A DNA stretch of 40,127 nucleotides, from the NCBI GenBank assembly GCA_945905715.1, contig CAMDPW010000011.1:1-40127 (forward strand), given 5' to 3'. Below, piece by piece: positions 19,374 through 31,427 of this stretch. The translations under genes were made by a program, and so were the position numbers. The notes beneath the pieces are model-generated. The model was not told the origin of the DNA. It saw only the letters and a program-made list of their open reading frames with translations, and did not search any database. The DNA is from Rickettsia typhi. Its GTDB lineage: Bacteria > Pseudomonadota > Alphaproteobacteria > Rickettsiales > JABSSG01. Every line of letters begins with the position of its first letter. Within the stretch, counting starts at the first letter, position 1.

Positions 19374-20474
19374 CTATATTAATGATTTATATAAATTAAC
19401 AATTTCTTTTTTCATAATTTTTGCCGTAAATAAACTTTCATATCTTTGCAGAGCGGCTTTGCCCATTGTTTTTGCTAAATTCGGATCACCTACCAATAAT
19501 GACATCGCTTTTCTTAGAGCAATTGGATCATTAGGAGGGACGACCAATCCTGTTTTTCCATGTTGGTTTATATAATCTGTACCAGTGCCAATCGTACATG
19601 AAATTAAAGCCTTACCAAACATCGCTCCTTCAACCAAAGTTATACCAAAAGCTTCAGACCTAAGGTGAGACGGCAGTACTACACATAAACAAGTGGTTAG
19701 TAAGTCAACTTTTTGCCCATCAGCTATTTGTCCTAAAAAGTGAACATTATCAAGTTTTCTCTCTCTGGATCGTTTTTGTAAACCATCGTTTTCTGATCCC
19801 ATACCCGCAATTACTAATTGGTAATCAGTTCCTGCCATGGCATCTAATAAAATATGCAATCCTTTGTAATAGCGCAATTGACCTATAAAAAGAAAAAACT
19901 TGTTGCCAAATTTTTTTTTTAGCTGCCTACAATTGTTCACACTAGATTTTTGGTAGTTACTTTTATCTATTCCAATAGGAATTATTGTAACTTTTGATTT
20001 GTATGTGATAAGATTTGTACTAGTAGCAACGTAATTTGCTGATGTGGCAATTATTTTATCTATTCTTGATAAGAACAATTGTTCAAGCGGGTAATATAAA
20101 CATCTCAAGGCTTTTTGTTTTACAATATCAGAATGGTAAGTTAAAACTGATTTTCTTTTAGCAGCAAATAGCGAAAGGATGTCACCAAAAGGCCAGGGGT
20201 AATGATAATGAACAATATCAGCCCAACTAGATTCTTTTCTAAAATTCATTATGGCTTGAATTGACATCGGGCATGAGGCGTAACTAAATGTTTGTGGGTA
20301 ACGAATCACCTTAACACCTTTGTAATTTTCTACAGACTTTTTATGATTCTTAGTGAGGCATAGTACCCTTGATTCAATTTCTGCATTTTTGCATGATTGG
20401 AAAATCACTTGCTCTCCTCCTCCTATTGTTTCAGGAAAAAATGTTTTATAAACATGCAAAATTCTAATGGACAT
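19374..20474 (-). CDS. Glycosyltransferase, GT4 family
   Basis: A 366-aa GT-B glycosyltransferase. The N-terminal domain has FFPETIGGGEQV (12-23), the acceptor-side Gly-rich loop of GT4 enzymes, and HYHYPWPFGD. The C-terminal nucleotide-sugar domain has FLFIGQLRYYKGLH and the E-x7-E motif with E274 and E282 (EAFGITLVE). It is soluble, probably membrane-associated. Given the adjacent manC, a GDP-mannose donor is plausible but unproven. It is divergent from the next glycosyltransferase over an 81-base gap that should hold both promoters. Confidence 0.88.
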   Translation of the reverse strand: MSIRILHVYKTFFPETIGGGEQVIFQSCKNAEIESRVLCLTKNHKKSVENYKGVKVIRYPQTFSYASCPMSIQAIMNFRKESSWADIVHYHYPWPFGDILSLFAAKRKSVLTYHSDIVKQKALRCLYYPLEQLFLSRIDKIIATSANYVATSTNLITYKSKVTIIPIGIDKSNYQKSSVNNCRQLKKKFGNKFFLFIGQLRYYKGLHILLDAMAGTDYQLVIAGMGSENDGLQKRSRERKLDNVHFLGQIADGQKVDLLTTCLCVVLPSHLRSEAFGITLVEGAMFGKALISCTIGTGTDYINQHGKTGLVVPPNDPIALRKAMSLLVGDPNLAKTMGKAALQRYESLFTAKIMKKEIVNLYKSLI

Positions 20475-20555
20475 TTATCTTATATCGATATTTAATAATC
20501 TTATTAATTTAATATGAAGATAGTCTGAAGTAAAGAGTTTATGAATTTATAATCA

Positions 20556-21779
20556 ATGAAGTTCTTATTAAGATTTTTTCGCTTCACTACAAAACCTATT
20601 CCTAAAAAAGTACTTTTTAGCTTGATGAATGCGATACTAATATGTTTTTTACCGAAATTAACAAAGATTCTGCGCTATGGTCCAATCACAGTAGTTGGTA
20701 TGTTAAAGTCTTCTTCAGGCCTTGGGCAAGCAGCTCGTCTGACCTTAAATGCTCTGAAAGAGCAAGGTTATAAAATAAATTCTTTTGATATCAGCGGTTT
20801 ATTTGTAGAAGAATTTTTAGACGTACAACTGCCTTCTAACGGATCTTTTGAGCAACAAGGCGGAGTAATTATCATCAAAAACAATCCAGTCCATTTGCCG
20901 TTGATTCTATTTTTTCTTGGTAGAAAAAGACTAAGAAATAAAAAAATTATTGCTTATTCAGTGTGGGAAACTGCGTCGATACCAAATCAATGGGTAAGGC
21001 CGTGCAAGTTGGTTCATGAAATTTGGACGCCTTCAGATTTTTCTGCTGAGGCTTTTAGGAGTAAAATTCCAAATATACCGATAAGAGTAGTGCCTTATCC
21101 TCTTCGAATGCCATTAAAAAATTCTTTTAATAGAAAGCATTTTGGGTTGCCAAATGGTCTAATTATATTGAGCGTTGCTGATCTAGGCTCAGGTTTTAAC
21201 CGCAAAAATATAATCAGTACTATAGAAGTATTTAGAACAATCTATGATAAAGTAAAAAATGTGACGATGGTATTAAAACTATCCGGCACTAAAAGATACG
21301 CAAAAGAAAAAGAAGAGGTAAATACGCTGATTGCTGATGTACCTAATATTTTAATAATTGATCAGTTTTTAAGTGTAGACGAGATTCAAAGTCTAATCAA
21401 GTCCTCTGATATTATTGTATCTTTGCACCGTAGCGAAGGATTCGGCTTACTCATGGCTGAAGCCATGTGGCATGCTAAAGCAATCATTGCTACCCCGTGG
21501 TCTGCTAATATAACTTTTTTGCCTAAAAATTGCGCCTGTTATGTTAAGTACAAATTGGTCGAAATAAATGATTTGCAGAATATGTACAGGGATAAAGGAG
21601 TTTGGGCAGAACCAGATATAAAAGACGCTGCAGTAAAATTATTAAAACTCAGTAATGACAAAAAATTGCGTAATGAGTTAGGTGTAAATGCTAAAAAACA
21701 TGCTATGAAGTTTTTTACTAAAGAAGCTTTTGCTAAACAGACTGATGACAGTCTTGATAAATATGCTGAAAAATTTTAA
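20556..21779 (+). CDS. Glycosyltransferase, GT4-like
   Basis: A 407-aa GT-B glycosyltransferase and the only rightward gene of the glycan locus. VGMLKSSSGLGQAARL (about 48-63) is the N-terminal glycine-rich loop, and AYSVWETASIPNQW follows. The donor domain has HRSEGFGLLMAEAM with the E-x7-E pair at E294 and E302. A hydrophobic, basic N-terminus (first 35 residues) may dock it to the membrane. Its 3' end overlaps the convergent WecA-like gene by four bases, an antisense arrangement. The sugar and linkage cannot be told. Confidence 0.85.
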   Translation: MKFLLRFFRFTTKPIPKKVLFSLMNAILICFLPKLTKILRYGPITVVGMLKSSSGLGQAARLTLNALKEQGYKINSFDISGLFVEEFLDVQLPSNGSFEQQGGVIIIKNNPVHLPLILFFLGRKRLRNKKIIAYSVWETASIPNQWVRPCKLVHEIWTPSDFSAEAFRSKIPNIPIRVVPYPLRMPLKNSFNRKHFGLPNGLIILSVADLGSGFNRKNIISTIEVFRTIYDKVKNVTMVLKLSGTKRYAKEKEEVNTLIADVPNILIIDQFLSVDEIQSLIKSSDIIVSLHRSEGFGLLMAEAMWHAKAIIATPWSANITFLPKNCACYVKYKLVEINDLQNMYRDKGVWAEPDIKDAAVKLLKLSNDKKLRNELGVNAKKHAMKFFTKEAFAKQTDDSLDKYAEKF

Positions 21780-22747
21780 TTTGTTAAATGAAGTATAAAT
21801 CCGTAGATGAGTAATATAGCTAGTACTAATGCTATTATAGGGTAATTTATAGAAAATAAACTAAGCAAGGTCAGGGCCAAATTACAGTAAATAATTTTTT
21901 TGGTAACCTGAGAATGCGACTTGCCATTACGTATGGCTAGCTGATAGAAATGCTCTGAATGGGCTTGCCAGATTTTCTTTTTCTGAATTAGACGTTTTAT
22001 GATTGTAGTAAGGCTATCTGCTAGGTAGTATCCTGGAATAATTATAGCAGCAACAACGTAACCATCTATTGCTAGGTTTAGCAATAACCATCCACAAATT
22101 AATCCAAGAGTTATACTACCAACGTCTCCCATAAATATCTTAGCTGGATACCAATTGTATATCAAAAACCCAGAGCATGCAGCAATAATACTGAGGCAAA
22201 GATATGAGATGAAAGGATTTATGTGAGAGTCTATTATAGAAAATACTAACACTGTTGTTGCAATATATATAGTTTGAGATGAAGCAAGGCCGTCTATTCC
22301 ATCCATGAAGTTATAAATATTGAAGAATCCTAGTAAAGCAATGGCAACCATGGTTTTTTCAATTGCAAGTGGTACAAAGTTTATTATAAGCGGAGTATTA
22401 TACGAAGGTAGAGATAGTAGTAAAAGATAGACAGAAATCATCTGAATCAACAATCTTACTGGCACAGAAACTGTTTTTATATCATCAATTATTGAGATAG
22501 TGGCGCAAGCTAGAGTAGAAGCAATGAGATAGATCGGAAAACAAAGACCGTATTGGTAAGTATATATGGTTGTACCTAATAGGATCGCACTTATTATTGC
22601 CACTCCCCCTCCTACTGGAATCGGTTTTTTGTGGTTTGAGCGCTGATTCGGTAGATCAAGAATACGTTTTTTTGCTAATATAGCAATCACAACTCTAGTT
22701 GAGAGTGATGAATATATAAATATAAGAATAAAATATATATAAGACAT
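21776..22747 (-). CDS. Undecaprenyl-phosphate sugar-1-phosphate transferase (WecA/WbpL-like)
   Basis: A polytopic MraY/WecA-family enzyme (323 aa, about ten helices) that starts a glycan by moving an N-acetylhexosamine-1-phosphate to undecaprenyl phosphate. Family marks are RSNHKKPIPVGGG (36-48), the acidic pair D88-D89 in SIIDDIK, NFMDGIDG (146-153) and MGDVGS. The C-terminal loop contains HSEHFYQLAIRNGKSH, the type of His/Arg-rich loop used for sugar recognition in WbpL/WecA. It lacks the peptide-sensing features of MraY, and the glycan-gene context favours O-antigen initiation. It is 15 bases downstream of wzt. Confidence 0.88.
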   Translation of the reverse strand: MSYIYFILIFIYSSLSTRVVIAILAKKRILDLPNQRSNHKKPIPVGGGVAIISAILLGTTIYTYQYGLCFPIYLIASTLACATISIIDDIKTVSVPVRLLIQMISVYLLLLSLPSYNTPLIINFVPLAIEKTMVAIALLGFFNIYNFMDGIDGLASSQTIYIATTVLVFSIIDSHINPFISYLCLSIIAACSGFLIYNWYPAKIFMGDVGSITLGLICGWLLLNLAIDGYVVAAIIIPGYYLADSLTTIIKRLIQKKKIWQAHSEHFYQLAIRNGKSHSQVTKKIIYCNLALTLLSLFSINYPIIALVLAILLIYGFILHLTN

Positions 22748-22762
22748 TTATTTGGTTTTACA

Positions 22763-23509
22763 TTAATTTTTACCGTGTCTAGTGTAAGTTTCTACTACAT
22801 CATCAATTTTTCCATCCATAAGAATCTTTCCTTTTTCCATCAAAACACCTCTAGTACAAATGTCTTTTATAATATGCATGTCATGAGATGAGATTACCAT
22901 TATTTTAGTTTTTTCAATCAATGCCATCGAGCGTTTTCGAGCTTTTTCAATAAAAGTTGCATCCCCAGCTCCAATCATTTCATCCATGACTAGAATATCT
23001 GGGGTAATTGAGGTGGCAATGGTGAAGGCAAGGCGCAAATTCATACCAGTAGAGTATGTGCGCATTGGTAAATCAATGTATTCACTTAGCTCTGAGAACT
23101 CTACTATTGCACTTACCTTTTCTTTAGCTTCTTTAAAAGTCATTCCCATAAATGTGCAGCACATGATTATATTTTCATATCCACTATTTTCAGGATCCAT
23201 GCCCATAGTTACGTCGGTTAAAGATGAAATATAACCTTCTGTTTCTATCACTCCTTCTGTTGGCTCATAGATACCAGAAAGGACTTTCAGTAAGGTGCTT
23301 TTGCCTGCGCCATTATTTCCTAATAAACCTACTCGCTCTCCTTCCTGTATCTCAATGTTAATATTATCTAAAGCTTTAACATAAACAGTGTTATCTATAG
23401 AGTTGATTTTGCCACCAATGGCTTTAATCAGTTCATTTTTAATAGATCTAGTTTTTGTATTATATATAGAGAAGTTAACTGTAACATTTTTAAGATTTAT
23501 GTGACTCAT
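22763..23509 (-). CDS. ABC polysaccharide exporter ATPase (Wzt-like, short form)
   Basis: ATPase subunit of an ABC-2 glycan exporter. Walker A is GNNGAGKS (64-71), the signature is YSTGM (152-156), Walker B is ILVMDE (172-177) and the switch His is H209. The N-terminal region with an extended loop before Walker A is typical of Wzt/TagH/RfbE proteins. I use ATG 23509, not the TTG at 23530 inside wzm, because the GAG core precedes it and MSHINLKNVTV is the usual beginning. The 248 residues contain no C-terminal carbohydrate-binding domain. It starts just after wzm and precedes the WecA-like gene. Confidence 0.92.
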   Translation of the reverse strand: MSHINLKNVTVNFSIYNTKTRSIKNELIKAIGGKINSIDNTVYVKALDNINIEIQEGERVGLLGNNGAGKSTLLKVLSGIYEPTEGVIETEGYISSLTDVTMGMDPENSGYENIIMCCTFMGMTFKEAKEKVSAIVEFSELSEYIDLPMRTYSTGMNLRLAFTIATSITPDILVMDEMIGAGDATFIEKARKRSMALIEKTKIMVISSHDMHIIKDICTRGVLMEKGKILMDGKIDDVVETYTRHGKN

Positions 23510-23520
23510 ACTATTCTCAA

Positions 23521-24351
23521 TTACAGCCAATAAGTTATTCTTGAACGAAATTTACTAAATAGAGGGAATGCGATAAGCCATCCTATTATAATATAAGCTA
23601 TTGCTGCAAACCAATAGTTTTCAGGGATTTTTATGCCAAGCATGGGATTTCGGCAGAGCGCTAACAATACAGCGAATGGATTGAATACCATGTATTTTTG
23701 GATATTTTCTGGCATTGCTTCAGCTTTCCACATAATTGGTGTTAAATAAAAAAATACTTGCAGAAGGCTTGCAACTATATTGGGAAAGTCACGAAAACGT
23801 AAACCGACCAAAGATATAAATATGCTTACTGAATATAGAAAAATAGAGGTAAGTAAAAATCCTATTATTGATAAAGCTATAGGTATTATTAAGAGCGGAA
23901 CTGAGCAGAAAAAATATATCGGTATTAGGACTAATAAATTATGAAAAATAACCACTGTATTTCTAACAAATAAACTATTTAAATAGCATAATTTTGGAAT
24001 TCTGAGCTCCTTTAAGTACCCAGTATTTGTAATATATAGATTAGATCCTTCTAATACACAGCTAGACATATATGTCCAAAAAATTAGTCCAAATGATAGA
24101 TAAGGAATATAGTCTACTGCTCGTATCTTAAATAGGAACGCCCACACAAAGGAAAGAGCAGCAATATTCACCGCCAATGAAAGCGTTAACCAAAATTGCC
24201 CCATCCTGGAACGAGCATATCTTTTTCTTATATCATTGATACCGATTAAGCAAAAAATTCTCCAATGAGAAAAAGAGCTAAGTAGATCTTTATATGCGTT
24301 CACTAGATCTTCTTTAGTTTTATTTTTTGTTAGATATAGATTACTGCTCAT
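23521..24351 (-). CDS. ABC polysaccharide exporter permease (Wzm-like)
   Basis: ABC-2 type permease that moves undecaprenyl-linked polysaccharide across the cytoplasmic membrane. The 276 aa have a cytoplasmic N-terminus with GINDIRKRYARSRMGQFW (about 48-65), the conserved amphipathic segment before helix 1, and six hydrophobic helices. FNPFAVLLALCRNPMLG near residue 225 is a typical re-entrant/periplasmic element. It pairs with the ATPase directly downstream. Upstream is a decayed glycosyltransferase, so the exporter may rely on readthrough or its own promoter. Confidence 0.92.
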   Translation of the reverse strand: MSSNLYLTKNKTKEDLVNAYKDLLSSFSHWRIFCLIGINDIRKRYARSRMGQFWLTLSLAVNIAALSFVWAFLFKIRAVDYIPYLSFGLIFWTYMSSCVLEGSNLYITNTGYLKELRIPKLCYLNSLFVRNTVVIFHNLLVLIPIYFFCSVPLLIIPIALSIIGFLLTSIFLYSVSIFISLVGLRFRDFPNIVASLLQVFFYLTPIMWKAEAMPENIQKYMVFNPFAVLLALCRNPMLGIKIPENYWFAAIAYIIIGWLIAFPLFSKFRSRITYWL

Positions 24352-24399
24352 TAAACATTGTCTTTAAATTTATGGACATAACAACTAATAGTATAGCTA

Positions 24400-24985
24400 C
24401 AAGTTGATCTTATACAATAGCTTTCTATAACTTGTTAGTATTATGGAGCAAGTTAATCTCAGCTTGGCAATAAAAAAATAGTTATTAACACGTTTAGCTA
24501 CTTTAATTGGTATATTATATTTTAATTTTACTTTTTCTACTTCATAGTTATCTGACTATAAGTTGAAAATTTTTTGAGACTCCCAAATACATAATTTGGA
24601 TGTTTTACTACTTAAAGAAGAGTGGCATTCTTCTAAATTTTTTTAGTTGCATAAGAATCAAAAATTATTACATCTGCTCTTTTGAAGTTTGTACAATATA
24701 AGTTATAAAAAAATCTTACTTTTTTATTTAAAATTGCGCCTGGTCTTTTTATAAATTTATGATTTAAACCAGGGAAGAATTTATTTAAGTATTTTTACAT
24801 CCAGATTAATTTAATCGATTATCTATAAAAATATTCAACGTCATTTTACAAAATAAATTGCCTTAGCAGTTCTTCGATATAGCGAAATAAACCAGTTCTT
24901 TCATTTTGGTAAAAATAACCATAACCAAGAAGGGAAACGCTGTAGATGAGCTAAAGTTTCATTAGTCGATTTCTTGCTAAAATTC
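24400..24985 (-). pseudogene. Decayed GT4-type glycosyltransferase
   Basis: Minus-strand frames between wzm and gmd still spell pieces of a GT-B glycosyltransferase in the right order. First comes an N-terminal piece, GYGYFYQNERTGLFRYIEEL, with the TG-xxRY-xEEL pattern, around 24930-24860. Then comes FPGLNHKFIKRPGAIL and RADVIIFDSYATKKI (24775-24640), like the end of the GT4 N-domain. Last is LKYNIPIKVAKRVNNYFFIA (about 24515-24455), like the start of the donor domain. Several stops and frame changes separate them, and the donor E-x7-E part is missing. The remaining intergenic DNA shows nothing else. The ancestral role was presumably in the same glycan. Confidence 0.65.
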
Positions 24986-25111
24986 GCACTGTAAAGCTTT
25001 ACTTAATGCATTATATTATTTTCTGTGTAAGCTGAATTATACAGTTAATTAATAATTTTAGTTAAAAAAGCCTACGGCAAACACTAGATGTCTAACAAAT
25101 ATCTTTGTTAT

Positions 25112-27344
<2,233 letters not shown>

Positions 27345-27345
<1 letters not shown>

Positions 27346-28733
27346 TAATTTCTCTGCATATCAAATTTGGTAGAAAGAAAATCAAGAAAATCCATGGACA
27401 TACGATGATATGTTTGTGGATTATAATGTACTTTAATATTTTCTTCTAATGATTTCAGTTTATCTTTATCTTCTATTAAATTTGCAATTTCATTAACCCA
27501 TGAATAAATATCATATGGATCAATTAATTTGGTCAAACCTTGAGTAACTTCTGGTAAAGAACTAGCATTGGAAGATATGCAATATTTCCCATAAAACAAG
27601 CTTTCTGCCACAGGTAGTCCCCATCCCTCATATAAAGAAGGGAATATGGTAAAAAGACAATTTTTATAAAGCCAAAGCAATTCCGAGTCATTAACATTAC
27701 TCAATATGATAATAAACTTTGACAAATTTATATCATTTTTTATAGTTGACACTAAATCATTACACAGCCATCCTTCTCTACCTACAATAACTAACATAGG
27801 AAGATTTTTACTATTACGCTCATATAGTTTGCGCCAAGCATTATATATGGTTATGTAATTCTTTCGAGGTTCAATGGTACTGACCGATAATACAAAATCT
27901 TTATTAAGTAACGTTGATTTAATAGTAGATAACTCTATGCTACTATCTTCCTTAAGCAAATCACATCCAATATTTATCACTTGAATATTAGGCTTAGGAG
28001 CTCCTATTATTCTTGAATAATCTAAAAGATCATGCTTCGCGCTTTCTGATATCGTAATAATATAGCTAGAACACCACAGTAAATCTGCGAAATATTGCAT
28101 CATTTTAAGCTCATACCCTGGAACTACAGTATGAGGTAATTTATAAGGTATCAAATCGTAACAAAATAATATAGTTTTTATGCTAACATCCTCTAAGATA
28201 CTATATATTTTTGGTAAATTTTCTTTATCCCAATCTAATCCCAAAGATATATATAGATCACCTTTATTAAATTGGCACAATTCTAAGTTTGCAGGGGTTT
28301 TTTTCTGTAAATTATTGAAATTTGCATATTGTTTTTTAATGCTTTTTGTGCAGTATAAATATTTTTTAATATCATTAAAAAAACCCAATGTAACTGAATG
28401 ATACTTTGGCGATATCAAGCTTCTAACAATTTTCTTAATAATTCTATTTGATATGATGTAATGAATCATATCTTCCACAATAGGAGGTTTTAACTCTATT
28501 TCATACGGAGAATGCTGTATTATTCCTTGATTGTTTATGAGTTGATGGGCTAAAATTTGATTCATTTTGATAAATTTGTTATTTTTTTTACAAAAATAAC
28601 AAAAGATTGTATTTTTTGCTAAATTCTCCATTAGAATTTTAGCTATAGCTTTTTCAGTACGTGTAATGCCTACATCAATCCCTCTCCAATAATAAGAAGT
28701 GGTAAGGTCAAAAACAATTCTCTTAATTTTCAA
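27345..28733 (-). CDS. Glycosyltransferase, GT4 family
   Basis: A 462-aa GT4 enzyme and first gene of the leftward run ending with gmd. The N-domain has the YWRGIDVGITRTEKAIAKIL loop (15-34). The middle has LFCYDLIPYKLPH and IITISESAKHDLLDYS. The donor domain has LSVSTIEPRKNY, and SLYEGWGLPVAESL holds the E-x7-E pair. The pattern resembles mannosyltransferases such as WbpY/WbdB, and a GDP-mannose donor fits the locus, but this is inference. The upstream 2.4 kb is decayed, so its promoter lies in the AT-rich DNA just above 28733. Confidence 0.87.
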
Positions 28734-29449
28734 GTTGATTTACCTAATTTTTTAATACAAAATTTCTTCCATAAACATCTACAGCTTAAACTATGTCCTA
28801 TTTTTGACCAACAATGCACACTACAATTGTCTTAACGTACTCTCAAAAAATTTACCTTCTATAGTCAAGTTAACCGCATGTTAGTATATAGATTCATTCA
28901 TTATCTTGCAACAATTTATTGCTCTCAACAAACTGTTGCCATTTCTTTGAATGAACGATAACGATAGCATGCCAACGCGCAAAGTAACCTATACTTCACG
29001 AATTGTAAAGTGTATTTCAGTGCTAAGCTATAGAGACCTATGCGATTTTGTTACATGAATTAGTTTTGAGTTTATTTTGTATCTTAATACATAGCCTTGG
29101 ATCAGTATAAAGAGCTTCTATTTTTGAGTATTTTTGTATATGTGTATGGCGTATTCGTGTCTAAAATTAAAATTACTTTGCAATTGAAGCAGTTTTTAGT
29201 AATGCTCAAATTATAGTTGCAACAGAGTTCTTTTCTTGATACTAGCTTAGTTAGTTTTGGAAAGGAAAAGTTTATGTATAAGACTAAAAAAATCAGTAGA
29301 ATCAATAAAGCGGTCTACTCAAGACTTTCCTAAGAGAAAATTTTACTACTACTGTTTATATTTTAGTTTTAATGACTGTATTTTGAGTCTTATATCTAAA
29401 AGAAAACAATACATCTATAGATATGTTGCTTTGGTATATATGAATAAAA
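28734..29449. other. Gene-poor AT-rich stretch with uncertain coding scraps
   Basis: No intact gene is visible. On the minus strand at about 29020-28920, short frames read ALKYTLQFVKYRLLCALACY and, in another frame, ARWHAIVIVHSKKWQQFVES. These look like eroded coding sequence but are too short to name. Small open frames at 29102-29305 (minus) and 29257-29493 (plus) have no recognisable features except the tail of the latter, treated with the next pseudogene. The promoter for the glycosyltransferase at 28733 should lie at the left end. Confidence 0.5.
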
Positions 29450-30023
29450 CGTACATTAAAGATATTCATTATTTTGAAGGGTTATACAAGTAATATGAAA
29501 AATATTTTCGTGGAAAAGATAAGTATTATATATGTACACCTAAGCAAGATTTGAATGTTTTCCACCAAAGATTTTTACAGTTGTTAGTAGAAAAAAAATA
29601 AAAATATGCCAGTCTTGGTTCAAGAAGAGACCTTGCTGTTTGATTTTGATATGGAGCAATACAAAAGTATAACTGGTCATGAGCAACAACAATTGATAAA
29701 ACTTATTTTTTGGAAACTAAATAACGACATTGCCAACTGTGTAACACTTGATTCAGATATTGTCTTTACCTCTTCCTTTGATGATTCTATTTTTTCAGAA
29801 AAATTTATATGAGAAAATGCACGATAAATACTTTATTTGCGCTTATGGACCGCGGAATGCTTTAGTATTGAAGAATCTTGAGAGATACATACAAAAAACA
29901 TATGTTAAAAATTGCATTCTACCTCTGAACTTTAAGACTAAAGAACCTTCTTGCTTGTATCTTAACCACCACCTATTTACAGTATTGATACTCACGGAAA
30001 ATAACTTCGCTACTATTCTCTAA
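29450..30023 (+). pseudogene. Broken DxD glycosyltransferase-like gene (DUF6492-like)
   Basis: Plus-strand frames give, in order, YIKDIHYFEGLYK, then after a TAA (29491-29493) YEKYFRGKDKYYICTPKQDL and VFHQRFLQLL. After a stop and frame change come MPVLVQEETLLFDFD, EQQQLIKLIFWKLN and VTLDSDIVFTSSFDD (to about 29812). After another shift near a T6/A5 run comes KYFICAYGPRNAL and a tail to 30023. The Q-QLIKL helix followed by LDSD-x-VF is the pattern of GT-A-like proteins annotated DUF6492, where DSD binds metal and nucleotide sugar. At least three lesions make it non-functional. It was probably part of the neighbouring glycan locus. Confidence 0.55.
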
Positions 30024-30420
30024 TTCAAGTTAATTCACTATATGTAGTTGTTATTGTGATAGAATTAAACAGAATAGCATTATTGGTATCTATCTACAAT
30101 ACCATACGGAATAGTAGGAGTGATGCTGCATTAAGTGACTTTGTAGATAATTGTAATTGCAATTTACCTGCTTCCGTCTAATACGATACATGGAAATTGC
30201 AATGTTGATGGCAGCAATATAATTTCTAAAATTTTGACATTAATATTTCTATAGAAGTCAATTAATCTATTTTAAAAAAATACCTAATCTATATAGAAAG
30301 TTTTACTGAAGTAAATAAATCTTAAAATAAATACTTAACTTAAGTTATAGAGAGTAAGAAATAGAATAAAAATCAATTTGAATTAAAAATTTCATTGAAA
30401 CATTTTGAGAAGTTGTAAAA
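30024..30420. other. AT-rich non-coding stretch between two pseudogenes
   Basis: I see no gene, RNA or convincing repeat here. It separates the 3' ends of two convergent pseudogenes. Short frames such as ALLVSIYNTIRNSRSDAALS near 30075-30140 could be scraps of the glycosyltransferase remnant, but nothing supports this. Confidence 0.4.
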
Positions 30421-30952
30421 ATATAGAGGTCACTGTGATTGCAAACTACAAAACCAGACATAACATCATTTCAGCCAGCAAATGTACGAACATTAATTTG
30501 GTTTTTTAAAATACTTCCAGCGTAAGTTGTATCAAGGCTTTTTTTGATCTTCTTGTCACTTAATTTTTATAGTATATCAACTGTTGCCGGACTGATTATT
30601 ATATAATAGGTTACGCACATCAACTGCCAGCACAAGATGACCAAAACGTGCTAGTGTGGTTAATAAATCAGGTATGAGTGGCAGCAATCTTTTAGAGCAA
30701 ATTTGATTCGCCGTATGCCAGATTAATTAAAGTCTCTCTTGTATCTGTATTATACTTACTTTTATGAGGCGTCTTCTCTTTTGTTATAAGTTAAAAGTTT
30801 GTTTTCTTTATGATTAAGTAGATGTATTGCTTATTTACAGCGATCACCTGTTGTTGCTATAAGCTCATCAAAGATCCTTTATCATGCCAGTTAGCCTCAC
30901 TATAACGTTTCTGATTGTAAAATAATAACTCTTTATGTGTTTGCATACTCAT
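30421..30952 (-). pseudogene. Degenerate rve-type (DDE) integrase/transposase
   Basis: Minus-strand frames reassemble the N-terminal half of a known transposase type. After an AGAGG ribosome-binding site, ATG 30952 opens MSMQTHKELLFYNQKRYSEA, stopping after 32 codons. Other frames continue with AIHLLNHKENKL, then LIPDLLTTLARFGHLVL, SPATVDIL, and finally TTYAGSILKNQINVRTFAG with GFVV (to about 30421). These match, in order, the helix-turn-helix region, the GHL linker, the SPAT-DRLL segment and the KxQIPVRTF lead-in to the catalytic core of integrase-type insertion elements. The catalytic DDE core itself is absent. Multiple stops and frameshifts show an old, dead insertion. Confidence 0.72.
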
Positions 30953-31085
30953 TTTCCTCTCCATAATGTGATCTCCAATAAATAATTACTATTTATCAGA
31001 AGTTAGATTTTTGATCAAGCAATGAGATATAAGTTAAAATTTTTAAAAAACTGGCTTGTAACATTTCGTTAAGTATAGTAGATAA

Positions 31086-31091
31086 TATAAT
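31086..31091 (+). promoter_or_regulatory. Probable -10 box for tRNA-Ala
   Basis: A perfect TATAAT lies 11 bases upstream of the mature tRNA. The best -35 candidate is TTGTAA (31056-31061), too far for ideal spacing, so the -35 is uncertain. Confidence 0.45.
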
Positions 31092-31102
31092 GTATATTTT
31101 GT

Positions 31103-31178
31103 GGGGATGTAGCTCAGTTGGTAGAGTACCTGCTTTGCAAGCAGGCTGTCAGCGGTTCGATTCCGCTCATCTCCACCA
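31103..31178 (+). tRNA. tRNA-Ala (anticodon TGC)
   Basis: A complete 76-base tRNA with encoded CCA (31176-31178). Acceptor GGGGATG pairs with CATCTCC (one G-T). The D-arm is GCTC-AGTTGGTA-GAGT, the anticodon stem CCTGC/GCAGG holds the loop TTTGCAA with TGC at 31136-31138, and the T-arm contains GGTTCGATTCC. TGC reads alanine GCN codons. The gene stands alone, not in an rRNA operon, at the edge of the decayed region. Confidence 0.97.
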
Positions 31179-31427
31179 TTGCAATTAAAGACTTACTCCA
31201 AAAAAAATAGTCAAAAATCTCTAGGTTAGTAATGAGGTAGGAAGTGTTAGAAAGACTATACCTATCGTAACTTTTATACTTACTGAGAGAGTTTTTTTGT
31301 TAACTCGCACAACAAGTAAAATTAAACATACAATCTTGCCTCGCAGTCTTAAATAGTGAATGCAGATGATATCTGAATATAAGTTTGATTTTACTGATAC
31401 CTATCATACATACTGTAAAATCACATA

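Noticed and set aside
31103-31178. tRNA-Ala as attachment site of an integrated island next to the decayed region
   Set aside because: The remnant recombinase is of the DDE/rve type, which does not use tRNA sites, and I saw no repeat of the tRNA 3' end in the flanking DNA.
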